This document shows positions 1 to 8,089 of a stretch of DNA of 64,000 nt, piece by piece. The DNA is taken from positions 124,001 to 188,000 of the forward strand of contig NZ_RJVA01000014.1 of the NCBI RefSeq assembly GCF_003751385.1, given 5' to 3'. Below the pieces are notes generated by a model that saw only the letters and a list, made by a program, of their open reading frames with translations, had not been told where the DNA came from and made no database searches. This DNA comes from Desulfosoma caldarium. Lineage in GTDB: Bacteria; Desulfobacterota; Syntrophobacteria; Syntrophobacterales; DSM-9756. The first letter of the stretch is position 1; each line of letters begins with the position of its first letter. A program made the position numbers and the translations under genes.

Positions 1-333
1 TTGGGTTCTTTCACCTAAGACTACGCTTTGGGGTCCATGCTGGGCGATGATTTCCTTGAGCTTTTCGGCCACGTAATTCAAGGCCTCGTCCCAGGAAACC
101 TTTTTCCATTTGCCGCTGCCTCGTGGGCCGCTGCGAATGAGCGGAGATTGCACGCGCTGAGTGTCGTTCAAAAGAGCGATGCCCGCCGCACCTCGAGGGC
201 ACAGGCTCCCTTCCATGCCCGGTACGTGCGGGTTCCCCTCGATCCACTTGACCTGGCCGTTTTCCACAGTCACCTTGATGGGACAGCGAACGGAACACAT
301 AAAGCACAAACTGTACACTTCTTTTTTCTTCAT
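1..333 (-). CDS. Molybdopterin oxidoreductase, N-terminal part (runs off window start)
   Basis: This is the first 111 codons of a Mo-bisPGD (DMSO-reductase family) catalytic subunit; the remainder lies outside the window. The start MKKKEVYSLCFMCSVRCP is preceded by an AGGAA ribosome site. Cysteines C10, C13, C17 and C45 have the C-x2-C-x3-C-x27-C spacing of the N-terminal [4Fe-4S] cluster, and C45 is followed by PRG as in thiosulfate/polysulfide-reductase-like enzymes. No twin-arginine signal precedes the cluster, so this copy looks cytoplasmic or is exported with a partner. The gene starts 26 bp after the response-regulator stop, so the two may be co-transcribed. The substrate cannot be told from this fragment. 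Confidence 0.85.
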   Translation of the reverse strand, partial: MKKKEVYSLCFMCSVRCPIKVTVENGQVKWIEGNPHVPGMEGSLCPRGAAGIALLNDTQRVQSPLIRSGPRGSGKWKKVSWDEALNYVAEKLKEIIAQHGPQSVVLGERTQ

Positions 334-359
334 GCGATGTTCCTTTCCTTTTTTGACCT

Positions 360-734
360 TCATGCAACCAACATACGCTTTTCCAAAACCATCTTCACTC
401 GATGTTCCAACTCCTCGAGCTCCACAGGCTTGACTAAATAGTCATCAATGCCCATTTGGCTCGCCTCCTTCGCCGTTTCCGCGGAGGGAAATCCCGTGAT
501 GATAATCACCCCCACCTCAGGCCGTTGTGCCCGGAGAAGCCGAAGGATGGACAAGCCATCGTCGTCCTTTAGCTTCATGTCCAGCAAAACCAGGTCCGGC
601 TCATGGTCCTCCAGCCATCGGCGGGCGGAGTTCGCCTGGGAAAAAGCCTCCACTTCATGCCCCAGCCTGGCCAAAACCCTCTGCATTAAACGACACGCAT
701 CCATTTCATCATCTAAAACCATGATGAGCGCCAT
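360..734 (-). CDS. Single-domain response regulator (CheY-like receiver)
   Basis: The 124-residue protein is a stand-alone receiver domain. Acidic D8/D9 bind Mg2+, D52 (in LVLLDMKL) is the predicted phospho-acceptor, T80 (IIITG) the switch threonine and K102 (YLVKP) the conserved lysine. There is no output domain. I chose the ATG giving MALIMVLDDE because it begins directly at the first beta strand and has AAGGGG upstream; the frame stays open 27 codons further upstream without receiver-like content. It lies immediately upstream of the molybdopterin oxidoreductase on the same strand, so it may relay a redox or respiratory signal, which is inference. No histidine kinase is visible in the window. 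Confidence 0.88.
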   Translation of the reverse strand: MALIMVLDDEMDACRLMQRVLARLGHEVEAFSQANSARRWLEDHEPDLVLLDMKLKDDDGLSILRLLRAQRPEVGVIIITGFPSAETAKEASQMGIDDYLVKPVELEELEHRVKMVLEKRMLVA

Positions 735-1324
735 GAAAAGACCCCTTGAGCCTTCGATCCAGCGCCCGCAAAGCGGCTGGAGGGCAGCCCCTTTTTGGAA
801 AAACAAGAGCCTCAAGCTTCACCACGAGCCCCCGTGAGCTTAGATTTCACCGGGCTTGTGGCAATGTTCATGCCACGGTGGACTTGAATTTAGCCTCACG
901 GAACCGTGCCAAGTGGCCACCAGCAGCTGTCCCATTCCCATGCCGGCCGGAGTCATGTCCGAACACCTGAAGCCGCAGCACAGGTTATCTAGATGGCCGC
1001 ATGATGGCGCTCGTCTCGCTTGGCCATCGAGCGGGCCCATCACCTCTTCGCTTTCGAACACCTCGCACAATTGACGAAGCCGCCGCGTCAGGCTCCGTGC
1101 CGAACATGTTGTAGCGGTGGCACGAAAGTGGGAAGAGGTGCATCATTTTATTTGCACCGCAAGTTTTTTATGGCGCCTTTCCCGGGTTTTTGGATGACGA
1201 TGTGGCAAAGAAAATCCTCTATACGGCTACGTCGGCTGAACCCTAACGCCTGATGCGGCACGTTCCATAGGCTTCACAAGCCATTTTCCGGCCCTTAGTC
1301 CCTCGGCTTAAATGTTCATCGCAC
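735..1324. other. Intergenic region between divergent genes
   Basis: No convincing gene here; open frames lack ribosome sites and family signatures. A perfect 6-bp inverted repeat GGTGCA/TGCACC lies at 1137-1142 and 1153-1158, with a T6 run shortly after it. It could be a weak terminator or an operator. Confidence 0.5.
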
Positions 1325-1341
1325 TTGGCACAGAAGCTGCC
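1325..1341 (+). promoter_or_regulatory. Candidate sigma-54 promoter (-24/-12) for the permease
   Basis: TTGGCACAGAAGCTGCC places GG and GC exactly 10 nt apart, as in the sigma-54 consensus TGGCAC-N5-TTGC. The -24 half matches well and the -12 half is weaker. It lies about 110 bp upstream of the permease start. No enhancer-binding protein gene is adjacent. Confidence 0.35.
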
Positions 1342-1355
1342 TAAAGAGCAAGGGT

Positions 1356-1395
1356 CCGCGTGACACGCGGAAGGTGTGAACGCCGAGGTTCGGCG
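1356..1395 (+). promoter_or_regulatory. Two consecutive small inverted repeats in the permease leader
   Basis: CCGCGTGACACGCGG (1356-1370) is a 15-bp palindrome-like repeat, and CGCCGAGGTTCGGCG (1381-1395) follows 10 bp later. Both lie between the candidate promoter and the permease ribosome site. They could be operators or mRNA hairpins; the sequence does not distinguish these. Confidence 0.3.
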
Positions 1396-1450
1396 GAAAT
1401 TTTTGACGGCGTTTTTTAATGACCATTTGCTTTAGAAGGAGGGTGTGGAC

Positions 1451-2701
1451 ATGAGAAAGAGTTTTCGGTGGTCTCTGGTATGGTTGGTTTTCGTCACTGC
1501 ACTCTTGATGTGCGGAATGATGGCGGGACCGGCTCTGAGCCAACAACAGGACACGCAGCATCAAGAAACGGCTTCCACCCAAGCGATGCAGCCGACTTCC
1601 GCCCCCGAAGTGAAACGGGTTGGTGATACGTTGGGAGTGCCGGGAAAGATCGGTGAGGCAGTGGCCAAGGCCCCGATCGGCAAGGAAAAGGGCTTCATCG
1701 ATCCGGAGGCTCCACGGGGAGCTTTTGGCATTCCGGGGGCACCCCGCATGAACTATGTGGTGGCCATCCTCTGGGCCGTGTGGGTGGGCTGGATTTTTTC
1801 GACAGTCGGTGCTTTCGGCGGCATCATGGCCGGTGTGGGCCACATGACGGTGTTGGGCCTCGGCCCCTACGCCAAAACTTTTACCCAAACGGTACCATCA
1901 CTCAACAAGGCGATAACCGACAGCGTGCGCACTTCCAACCAATTCCTCGTTGGCTTGTCAGCTCTCATCAGCACCATCAACTATCTGAAAGCCCGCACCT
2001 TGGCATGGCCCGTCGGTGTCGCTCTAGCGTTGGGATCCATCGCCGGTGCCATCTTCATCCCGTGGCTTACGGGGGGCAAGATCACCTTTAAGCAGTATCA
2101 AGGCTGGTTCGGCCTCTTTGTGTTTGTCGTCGGGGCTTTTCTCTTCTACGACACCACACCGGCAGGCCAACAAAAGAAAAAGGCGGCCAAGGAAGCAGCC
2201 CAAGCCTTCAAAAAGGCCATGGCGGAAAAGAAAGGTGCGGAAACGGAAGGCATCCAATTCAAATCTTTTTCATTAGCCAGAAGTACCTTTACATTCTTCG
2301 GTACAGAATTTCATTTCAATCCGCTTGTCATTTTCTGCGGCGGCCTGCTGATCGCAGCCATCTCGTCTTTTCTTGGTGTCGGAGGTGGTTTCCTTTACGT
2401 GCCGTTTCTGACCACGTTCGTCAAAGCTCCCATGTACGTGGTGGCCGGGACGTCGGCCATGGCCGTGCTCTTGAGCATGATCACCAGCATCACCAGCTAC
2501 ATCACGGTGGCCAAGGCCGGTATGGACTGGACCCTCATCGGTTTGGAACTCATCGGAATTTTCGTGGGATCCATGATCGGACCGCGAACGCAAAAGTACA
2601 TTCCAGATATTTGGCTTAAGAGGCTTTTCGTGGTGCTTGCCATTTACGTGGGACTTCGCTACTTCAGTTTGGGATTTTTTGGTAAGAGCTGGCTACCGTA
2701 A
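1451..2701 (+). CDS. TauE/SafE (TSUP) family membrane permease with secreted N-terminal extension
   Basis: The 416-residue protein begins with a signal peptide or first TM helix (residues 1-30, ending near GPALS), followed by a roughly 65-residue polar region rich in Q, T, P and E, then about eight TM helices in two halves separated by a Lys/Ala/Glu-rich cytoplasmic stretch (around residues 235-270). The second half contains FLGVGGGFLYVPFL, typical of the TSUP/TauE-SafE anion-transporter family, whose members move sulfite, sulfoacetate, sulfate or related anions. The ATG at 1451 is preferred over a GTG at 1445 because AAGGAGGG sits at ideal spacing. In a sulfate reducer a sulfur oxyanion substrate is attractive but inferred. 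The next gene downstream is a small membrane protein on the same strand. Confidence 0.85.
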   Translation: MRKSFRWSLVWLVFVTALLMCGMMAGPALSQQQDTQHQETASTQAMQPTSAPEVKRVGDTLGVPGKIGEAVAKAPIGKEKGFIDPEAPRGAFGIPGAPRMNYVVAILWAVWVGWIFSTVGAFGGIMAGVGHMTVLGLGPYAKTFTQTVPSLNKAITDSVRTSNQFLVGLSALISTINYLKARTLAWPVGVALALGSIAGAIFIPWLTGGKITFKQYQGWFGLFVFVVGAFLFYDTTPAGQQKKKAAKEAAQAFKKAMAEKKGAETEGIQFKSFSLARSTFTFFGTEFHFNPLVIFCGGLLIAAISSFLGVGGGFLYVPFLTTFVKAPMYVVAGTSAMAVLLSMITSITSYITVAKAGMDWTLIGLELIGIFVGSMIGPRTQKYIPDIWLKRLFVVLAIYVGLRYFSLGFFGKSWLP

Positions 2702-2764
2702 GAACGGCCTTTTTTCGGCTCTTGTGTGGGGTGACTCCATCGTGCCCCGGCGCAACAAAGACTC

Positions 2765-2790
2765 GTCGGCGCCGCTTTTCGGGCGCCGAC
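2765..2790 (+). terminator. Perfect 9-bp hairpin between permease and small membrane gene
   Basis: GTCGGCGCC and GGCGCCGAC form a perfect 9-bp stem around an 8-nt loop. Only a mixed pyrimidine run follows, so it may act as a partial terminator or mRNA-stability element rather than a strong stop. It lies 64 nt after the permease stop and 25 nt before the next start. Confidence 0.5.
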
Positions 2791-2815
2791 GTCCTTCTGT
2801 TTCAAAGGACACGCC

Positions 2816-3349
2816 ATGTCATTGTTCTCTTGGACGGGTTTTACCGACTTTGGTCCCATCGGCACCTATCTGTTAGACCAGGCCTTCATGGCGATCTTGG
2901 CCACCATCGTGGGGGAGCTTACCCTTGCCTTGGGGTATCGCATCAACCATAGGCACCTCAAGAAACTCACCCAAGACCTCGCTCAGTATCAGAAGCTTTC
3001 CGACAATGCCGAAAAGATGGGTGATCATGCCGCCTTTGAGGCCATTAATAGGGAAGGTAACGACGTATGGGGCCGACTTTTCTTTTTTAAGATCGCTCTG
3101 TCGGCCGCGGCCTTGTGGCCTATTTTCTTTGCTTTGTCATGGCTGCAAAGCCGATACACCGACCTGGATCTTCGTGTGCCCGGCACCGCCTTCGGCCTCA
3201 ATTACGTGGTGGTCTTTCTGGTCTTTTACGTGGTCTCGCGCCTCGTGTTTTCTCGGGTTTCACGAAAACTGCCCTTTTTTCGAACGGTGCTCGGCATGGT
3301 CGAAGCCGATGCAGCTCATTCGGATGCCGCCCCACGCACCCAACGGTAA
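2816..3349 (+). CDS. Three-TM membrane protein with cytosolic coiled-coil segment
   Basis: The 177-residue protein has one TM segment near residues 22-42, a helical, charged stretch (about 45-85) containing LTQDLAQYQKL, and two further TM segments (about 88-110 and 128-150). AAAGGA precedes the ATG. This layout (one TM, amphipathic helix, two TMs) recalls the DUF106/EMC3-like membrane proteins, but the resemblance is only topological and I do not claim homology. It follows the TSUP permease on the same strand, so it may be an accessory subunit. Its last 34 bp overlap the convergent acyl-CoA dehydrogenase tail. Confidence 0.7.
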   Translation: MSLFSWTGFTDFGPIGTYLLDQAFMAILATIVGELTLALGYRINHRHLKKLTQDLAQYQKLSDNAEKMGDHAAFEAINREGNDVWGRLFFFKIALSAAALWPIFFALSWLQSRYTDLDLRVPGTAFGLNYVVVFLVFYVVSRLVFSRVSRKLPFFRTVLGMVEADAAHSDAAPRTQR

Positions 3350-4977
3350 ATTTCCCCGGTCAGACGTTCTTTTCGAGTATTCCATAACCTTAGGCATTGC
3401 CTTCGGCAGGCTTTCATCTCCTCCACCATATAGGCAAGCAGCAGTCGACTCTCATCCGTCAAAAGCCCCCGGTCCAAATCCTTTTGCATGCGGGCTACCA
3501 TGGCCAAGATGGCATAGGTATAAAGGCTCAGCGTGGTCAAGCGGCGCAACACGTATTCCTTGGTGCTAACCTTCTTGCCGTAGCGCACCAGAAGCCACCA
3601 CAGGGCGTAGCGCAGGTAGCGGGCGTTTTTTTGAGCTTGCCGAGCGGCACGGCGCAGGTCTTTGTCCGTCACCGGAAGGGTCCAGGCCATGGGGCGGCTG
3701 AGTTCCCTCCACAGGGCTCGAACTTTTGCCCACCATCCTCCGGAAAGTTCGGCCATTCCCTTGGCCATGCGTCGCATGGCAAAAAGGGGTGGATAAATGG
3801 AGTGGATTTCCGTGGTGCCTTCAAAAATGGTCGTTACACGAAAGTCCCGCAGGCGTTTTTCGTAGGGTTGCGTGGTGAGGTAGCCAGATCCGCCGGCGGT
3901 CTGAAGCGCTTCGTACAGCACGTGCCAGGCGCGAGTGGTTCCGAAAAGCTTCACATGGCTCGTTTCCATGGCCGTGTTGCGGTACGGGTCCGCTTCCAGA
4001 AAGGAGGCCGTGAGCGTCGTCATGGCATCACACGCAAAGGCATCGGCGCGGCCTTTGACGATCTTTTCCTGAATGAGCTCAAACTGCTCAATGGGCATCC
4101 CGAATTGCACCCGCGTGCGGGCACGATGGACCATGTCTTCCACGGACTGCTCCATGAGGCCCGTGGAGGCGGCGCCGAGCCCCAAGCGGCCGTAGTTCAG
4201 AATGGTCATGGCGATCTTGAATCCGTCTCCGGGTTTTCCTAGAAGATTTTCCCGGGGAACTCTGACGTCCTTGAAATGAATGGCCGCCGTGGAACTGGCC
4301 TTGAGGCCCATCTTGGGCATGTCGGCGCCGATTTTCACGCCGTCCCAGTGGGTTTCCACAATAAAGGCGCCCATGTGCCCGGGATGCTCTGGGTCGAGCT
4401 GCGCAAAGACGGTGAGGCCTCCCGCATAGTTGGCGTTGGTGATGTACGTTTTGTGGCCGTTCAAAACATAGCACCCATCCGTTTCCGAAAAAACGGCGGT
4501 GGTCTGAATATGCTTGGCGTCGGATCCCACAAGGGGTTCGGTGAGGGCGTAGGAAAAGATCATGTCTCCGGATGCCGCGGCCGGAAGATATTTTTCCTTT
4601 TGTTCTTCGGTGCCGAAAAGCTGGATGCCCTTGATGCCGATGGACAGGTGCGCGATGGACACCAAGGCGACGGAAAGATCTCGCCGGGCCATTTCTCGAA
4701 TCACTTCCAGATACTCCCAAAGATTCAAGCCCAGCCCTCCGTATTGTTTGGCCACCGAGAAGCCGAAAAGGCCCGCTTGAGCCATGCGCCGCAGCATTTC
4801 GTCGGGCACTCGCCCGAGGCTTTCAATATCTTGGACGGGAAAGTCCTTAAGAATCGCCTCATAGGCCCCCACCAAAGCCTCCACCTTGGTGCGGTCCACA
4901 TGAATGGGAAACCTTTCGAAAATGGAAGCATCCAAGACACCCCGGTACGCCGACTCCAAGAATCCCCTTTGTTCCAT
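3316..4977 (-). CDS. Acyl-CoA dehydrogenase, VLCAD-like with C-terminal extension
   Basis: This 553-residue FAD enzyme catalyses alpha,beta-dehydrogenation of acyl-CoA in beta-oxidation. The N-terminal helical domain (about 30-140) is followed by the beta domain with the FAD-contacting YALTEPLVGSD (143-153), then the C-terminal helical domain with FEGTTEIH, where E386 sits at the position of the catalytic glutamate of medium-chain enzymes. Residues about 410-553 form an extra helical domain as in VLCAD/ACAD9-type proteins; ordinary bacterial enzymes are near 380-400 residues. The ATG at 4977 has GAGGGAG seven bases upstream and is preferred over a GTG two codons earlier. It lies 12 bp after the J-domain gene and is probably co-transcribed with it. 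Confidence 0.92.
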   Translation of the reverse strand: MEQRGFLESAYRGVLDASIFERFPIHVDRTKVEALVGAYEAILKDFPVQDIESLGRVPDEMLRRMAQAGLFGFSVAKQYGGLGLNLWEYLEVIREMARRDLSVALVSIAHLSIGIKGIQLFGTEEQKEKYLPAAASGDMIFSYALTEPLVGSDAKHIQTTAVFSETDGCYVLNGHKTYITNANYAGGLTVFAQLDPEHPGHMGAFIVETHWDGVKIGADMPKMGLKASSTAAIHFKDVRVPRENLLGKPGDGFKIAMTILNYGRLGLGAASTGLMEQSVEDMVHRARTRVQFGMPIEQFELIQEKIVKGRADAFACDAMTTLTASFLEADPYRNTAMETSHVKLFGTTRAWHVLYEALQTAGGSGYLTTQPYEKRLRDFRVTTIFEGTTEIHSIYPPLFAMRRMAKGMAELSGGWWAKVRALWRELSRPMAWTLPVTDKDLRRAARQAQKNARYLRYALWWLLVRYGKKVSTKEYVLRRLTTLSLYTYAILAMVARMQKDLDRGLLTDESRLLLAYMVEEMKACRRQCLRLWNTRKERLTGEIYRWVRGAASE

Positions 4978-4989
4978 GATCACTCTCCC

Positions 4990-6231
4990 TCATTGGCGTT
5001 CTGGCATGGCCCTTTGGGCAAGGGCCTCCTTTTCCACAAAACGCAGCCTGTTCTGGGGATCGCTCACCCATCCCACGCGTCCGTTTCGAAACAACACATT
5101 GGCAAAATCGTAAAACCACATGTTGCCGCGCACGCTTGTGGGCGTCCCCTGGACCGCCAAAACCTCATCGGTCGAAGAGCCGATGGTGAAAAAGGACGGA
5201 GGCACGCCCTGCATTTTATCCAGGTATTGGTGAGACGGCAGCAGGCGCACTTTGAGGTTGCCAAAGGCATTGTCGTAGGCCGCCACGCGATCTTCCACGA
5301 ACCGAACCGAGCTGAATCCGTAATGCCAAACGGATCCGCGAACCGCCGTGGGCGTTCCTTGAACGCGCAGGACCTCATCCCGGCTGGAACCCAGCGTGAA
5401 AAACCCGGTGGCTTCCACCTGCTCGGGTGCTCTGGTGGGCTTAACAAGCACGCGAAGCCTGCCGTCGAAATTGTCATAGCCCACGACACGTCCATCCTGA
5501 AAACGCACTTCGGAAAGCCCGTAGGTCCAGCGGCCGGCACTGCGCCGGTCCGGAGGACCCTGGGCGCGAAGGACGTCGCGTTCCGTACTGCCCAGGCCAA
5601 AGGTGGCTTCGGTTTGGAGTGGGACTTTGGCATGAGGGGGCCATGGTTCGTCAAGATTCACATCCGGTACGGGCGCCTTAGACGGTGACGAAAGCAGGTG
5701 CTGAGGCCTCGAGGGGAACTGGAGCGGCATAGGTTTCGCGGCTTCCTGGTTCTGAATCATGGGGGCTTTAGGCTTTTTCGCGCTGCGCCTCTCCCAAGGG
5801 ATAGGGCCTTCCAGCCGCAAGGCCCATACGGCCCACAGGGCAATCATGGCCACCACGGCGCCAAAGCCGGCCCATCTCCCAAGGGTATTGAGCGAAGACC
5901 TTGAAAAAGCGCCTATAGGCTTCGATGAACGCGTCCCAGGACCAGGACTTGAGGCCTGTTTGAATCCCCCAGACTGCCTTGCACTGGTCGCCTCGCTGGA
6001 TCCGGGCCCAGAGGGTAAGGGCCCTCTAACGATTCGTTGGTAGGCTTCTTGAAGATCTTTGAACTTTTCTTCGGCGCGAAGCCGAGCCCACGGGGGCGCG
6101 TCGCTGTAGCGGTCGGGATGCCATTTTTTGGCCATTTCCCGGTAAGCGCGCTTCACGTCGTCAATGGACGCTCCAGGCTGTAATCCCAGGAGTTGATAAT
6201 CCTTGGATGTGGCCTGTTCCGGTACCGCCAT
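4990..6231 (-). CDS. Membrane-anchored J-domain protein with three tandem C-terminal repeats
   Basis: The 413-residue protein has an N-terminal J domain (about 10-68) with the DnaK-stimulating HPD motif at 38-40, a Ser/Gly/Pro-rich linker, one TM helix near 120-139 and a C-terminal half with three repeats of about 55 residues (roughly 210-263, 278-331 and 348-400). Each repeat follows F-x-[LI]-G-S-[ST]-x2-[DE]-VL-x2-QG-x-P, then an aromatic-rich W-x-Y-G/D segment and a GRV turn. The pattern is loosely like SmpA/BamE-type repeats, but that is inference. With the J domain cytosolic, the repeats would lie outside the membrane. Its role is not recognisable. It sits 12 bp upstream of the acyl-CoA dehydrogenase. 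Confidence 0.85.
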   Translation of the reverse strand: MAVPEQATSKDYQLLGLQPGASIDDVKRAYREMAKKWHPDRYSDAPPWARLRAEEKFKDLQEAYQRIVRGPLPSGPGSSEATSARQSGGFKQASSPGPGTRSSKPIGAFSRSSLNTLGRWAGFGAVVAMIALWAVWALRLEGPIPWERRSAKKPKAPMIQNQEAAKPMPLQFPSRPQHLLSSPSKAPVPDVNLDEPWPPHAKVPLQTEATFGLGSTERDVLRAQGPPDRRSAGRWTYGLSEVRFQDGRVVGYDNFDGRLRVLVKPTRAPEQVEATGFFTLGSSRDEVLRVQGTPTAVRGSVWHYGFSSVRFVEDRVAAYDNAFGNLKVRLLPSHQYLDKMQGVPPSFFTIGSSTDEVLAVQGTPTSVRGNMWFYDFANVLFRNGRVGWVSDPQNRLRFVEKEALAQRAMPERQ

Positions 6232-6382
6232 GAGCGTTGATCCTTTAACCCACGGGTTTTTTCAAAGTGCAACGAGCATAGCTTTTTGACTTTTTGGGTT
6301 CAAGACTTTGTGCGAGTTCTCCGATAAGGTAAGAGAGAAACCAGGGAGAACGGGTAGGCCTTTACGGTGAGGAGAAGGTTAC

Positions 6383-7267
6383 ATGGAACGTGCCACAACA
6401 CTTCAAGACAAGCCGTTGGACGAAATCCTTCGTGTTGCGGAAAACCTGCCGCCTTTCCCCGATGTGGTCCAAAAGGTCATGCCGTTGCTGCAGCGCATGG
6501 CGCCGGTGGAAGACATCGAAACTGTTATTCAATACGATCAGGCCATCGCCGCCAAGGTTCTCGCCTTGGCCCGCTCACCCCATTTCAGGCGCACACAACA
6601 GGTGCGCTCCCTAAAAGAGGCCATCATTTCCCTTGGCCAAAAAGCTCTGGTGGAAGTCATCTTGGCGGCCTGTTCGGCCCGCTTTCAAGACGACGCCGTC
6701 AAGGGCTACGACCTTCGAGAGGGTGAATTGTGGGAGCACGCCGTGGGCACGGCCATCATGGCAGACCGAATCGCTGAAAGAGTGGGCAGCGCGGAGCGCT
6801 TGACCGCCTACACCGCCGGGCTTTTGCACGACATCGGCAAAACGGTCCTTAACCAGTACGTCGAGCATTACCTCGGAGGTGACGGACCCCGCAATCCCAT
6901 CGTTGATATCATCAAAACCCGAAGGCAATCGTTTCTGGAAGCGGAACGAAATATCTTGGGCATTGATCATCAGGAACTGGGTGGACTTATCGCGCGACGT
7001 TGGAATTTCCCGCCCGCCGTGGTGGCTGGCATCACGTACCACCATAACCCTCAAGATGCCGAAGAAAGCCACCAGGTCGCTGCCATCGTCTATGCCGCCA
7101 ACCGAATGGTGGGGGCCATGGGCATTGGAACCGGCGTCGATGGGTTCCTCAACCCCAACCAAGACCATGTGTTTGAAGCCCTGAAACTGGACGCCCGCAC
7201 CATCGAACGACTTATGGCGGACGTCTTTGTCGCCCTGGACGAAACAAAAAAATTCTTAACCGCATGA
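6383..7267 (+). CDS. HDOD-domain signalling protein
   Basis: The 294-residue protein is a single HDOD domain. The start is supported by GGAGAAGG. The opening ENLPPFPDVVQKV and the SLKEAIISLGQKAL segment are family hallmarks, and LLHDIGK carries an HD pair at H149/D150. HDOD proteins are regulatory relatives of HD phosphohydrolases and often act in motility, chemotaxis or second-messenger pathways without proven catalysis. It stands alone, divergent from the J-domain gene, and lies upstream of csrA, so a link with motility is plausible but inferred. Confidence 0.88.
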   Translation: MERATTLQDKPLDEILRVAENLPPFPDVVQKVMPLLQRMAPVEDIETVIQYDQAIAAKVLALARSPHFRRTQQVRSLKEAIISLGQKALVEVILAACSARFQDDAVKGYDLREGELWEHAVGTAIMADRIAERVGSAERLTAYTAGLLHDIGKTVLNQYVEHYLGGDGPRNPIVDIIKTRRQSFLEAERNILGIDHQELGGLIARRWNFPPAVVAGITYHHNPQDAEESHQVAAIVYAANRMVGAMGIGTGVDGFLNPNQDHVFEALKLDARTIERLMADVFVALDETKKFLTA

Positions 7268-7813
7268 TCCACACGGCCTATCGAGGAGACAAAGGGGCAA
7301 GGCTTTCGGAAGCCTCTGCCAGAAGCCGTCTAACAAGGGCAGCGTTTCCCTTAAACGCACGGGCCTTCGACCCGCTCGCCAAGCGGGTGGGGCGCCCAGG
7401 TTTCCTGAAAAAGACATTATCCGCTAGATTCCTTAAATGCGTGCCAGAAAATTGCTCTTTTGGGAGCGGCTCAAGATGCCCTGGCCTAACCGGTGCCGTG
7501 AAGCGGGTGTTGCGCATCACGGGCTACGCCGTCCTTTTGGCTGTGCATTCAGGCTGGCTGCGGGCACATAGACAACGAATACCAGAGCGTTTTCACTGGA
7601 AAACGCAAGTCCGGAACGGTTGCTGTGGGAGCCGAAGGTTTCAAGGTAGCTTGCAACGAGTTTTTCTGATAGGGTGTCTAGGAAAGGCGGGTGTTTGGGC
7701 CGGGGCCACACTTTAGCACTCGGCGCGAAGCTCATGGGAAAACCATAACGTTTTTGCGGTGAATGTTTCCTTGCACCATACGGGCACGCACGACCGCCGT
7801 AACGGGGGACACC
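7268..7813. other. 546-bp gap upstream of csrA
   Basis: No supported gene on either strand. A small hairpin GGCTT-tcgg-AAGCC at 7301-7314, within an imperfect longer stem, follows the HDOD stop but lacks a T run. The csrA leader ends in GGGGGACACC, so the ribosome site contains a GGA of the kind CsrA itself binds. Confidence 0.4.
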
Positions 7814-8050
7814 ATGCTCATTCTGACCCGCAAGGTGGGAGAAGCCATCCGCATCGGGGATGACATTCAAGTGGTCATCACCGCCGTGGACCAAAACAAG
7901 GTCAAGGTAGGAATTCAAAGCCCGCGGCACGTGCCCATCTTCCGTGAGGAACTTTACCAAAAGATTCGGGAAGAAAACCTGCGGGCCGCCTCACTGCAAG
8001 CCGACGACGTGGAGGCCCTTTTCAAGACGTTTTCGTCAAAAACTTCGTGA
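7814..8050 (+). CDS. csrA: CsrA carbon storage regulator / translational repressor
   Basis: The 78-residue protein starts MLILTRKVGEAIRIGDDI, the invariant CsrA N-terminus, and continues with the VGIQSPRHVPIFREE segment. CsrA dimers bind GGA-containing hairpins in mRNA leaders and typically repress flagellin translation in bacteria that carry FliW. I chose the ATG following GGGGGA; an in-frame opening further upstream only adds non-CsrA residues. The C-terminal tail (about residues 60-78) is slightly longer than in the E. coli protein and acidic. FliW is encoded about 1 kb downstream, but the usual csrA-fliW adjacency is broken by a nucleotidyltransferase remnant and a HEPN gene. Confidence 0.95.
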   Translation: MLILTRKVGEAIRIGDDIQVVITAVDQNKVKVGIQSPRHVPIFREELYQKIREENLRAASLQADDVEALFKTFSSKTS

Positions 8051-8089
8051 ACGATATCGAACAGTCGTGAAACTCTGCAGAAAGCCGTC

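Noticed and set aside
7301-7314. Hairpin after the HDOD gene as a terminator
   Set aside because: The stem is short and no T run follows; listed only as a feature of the gap.
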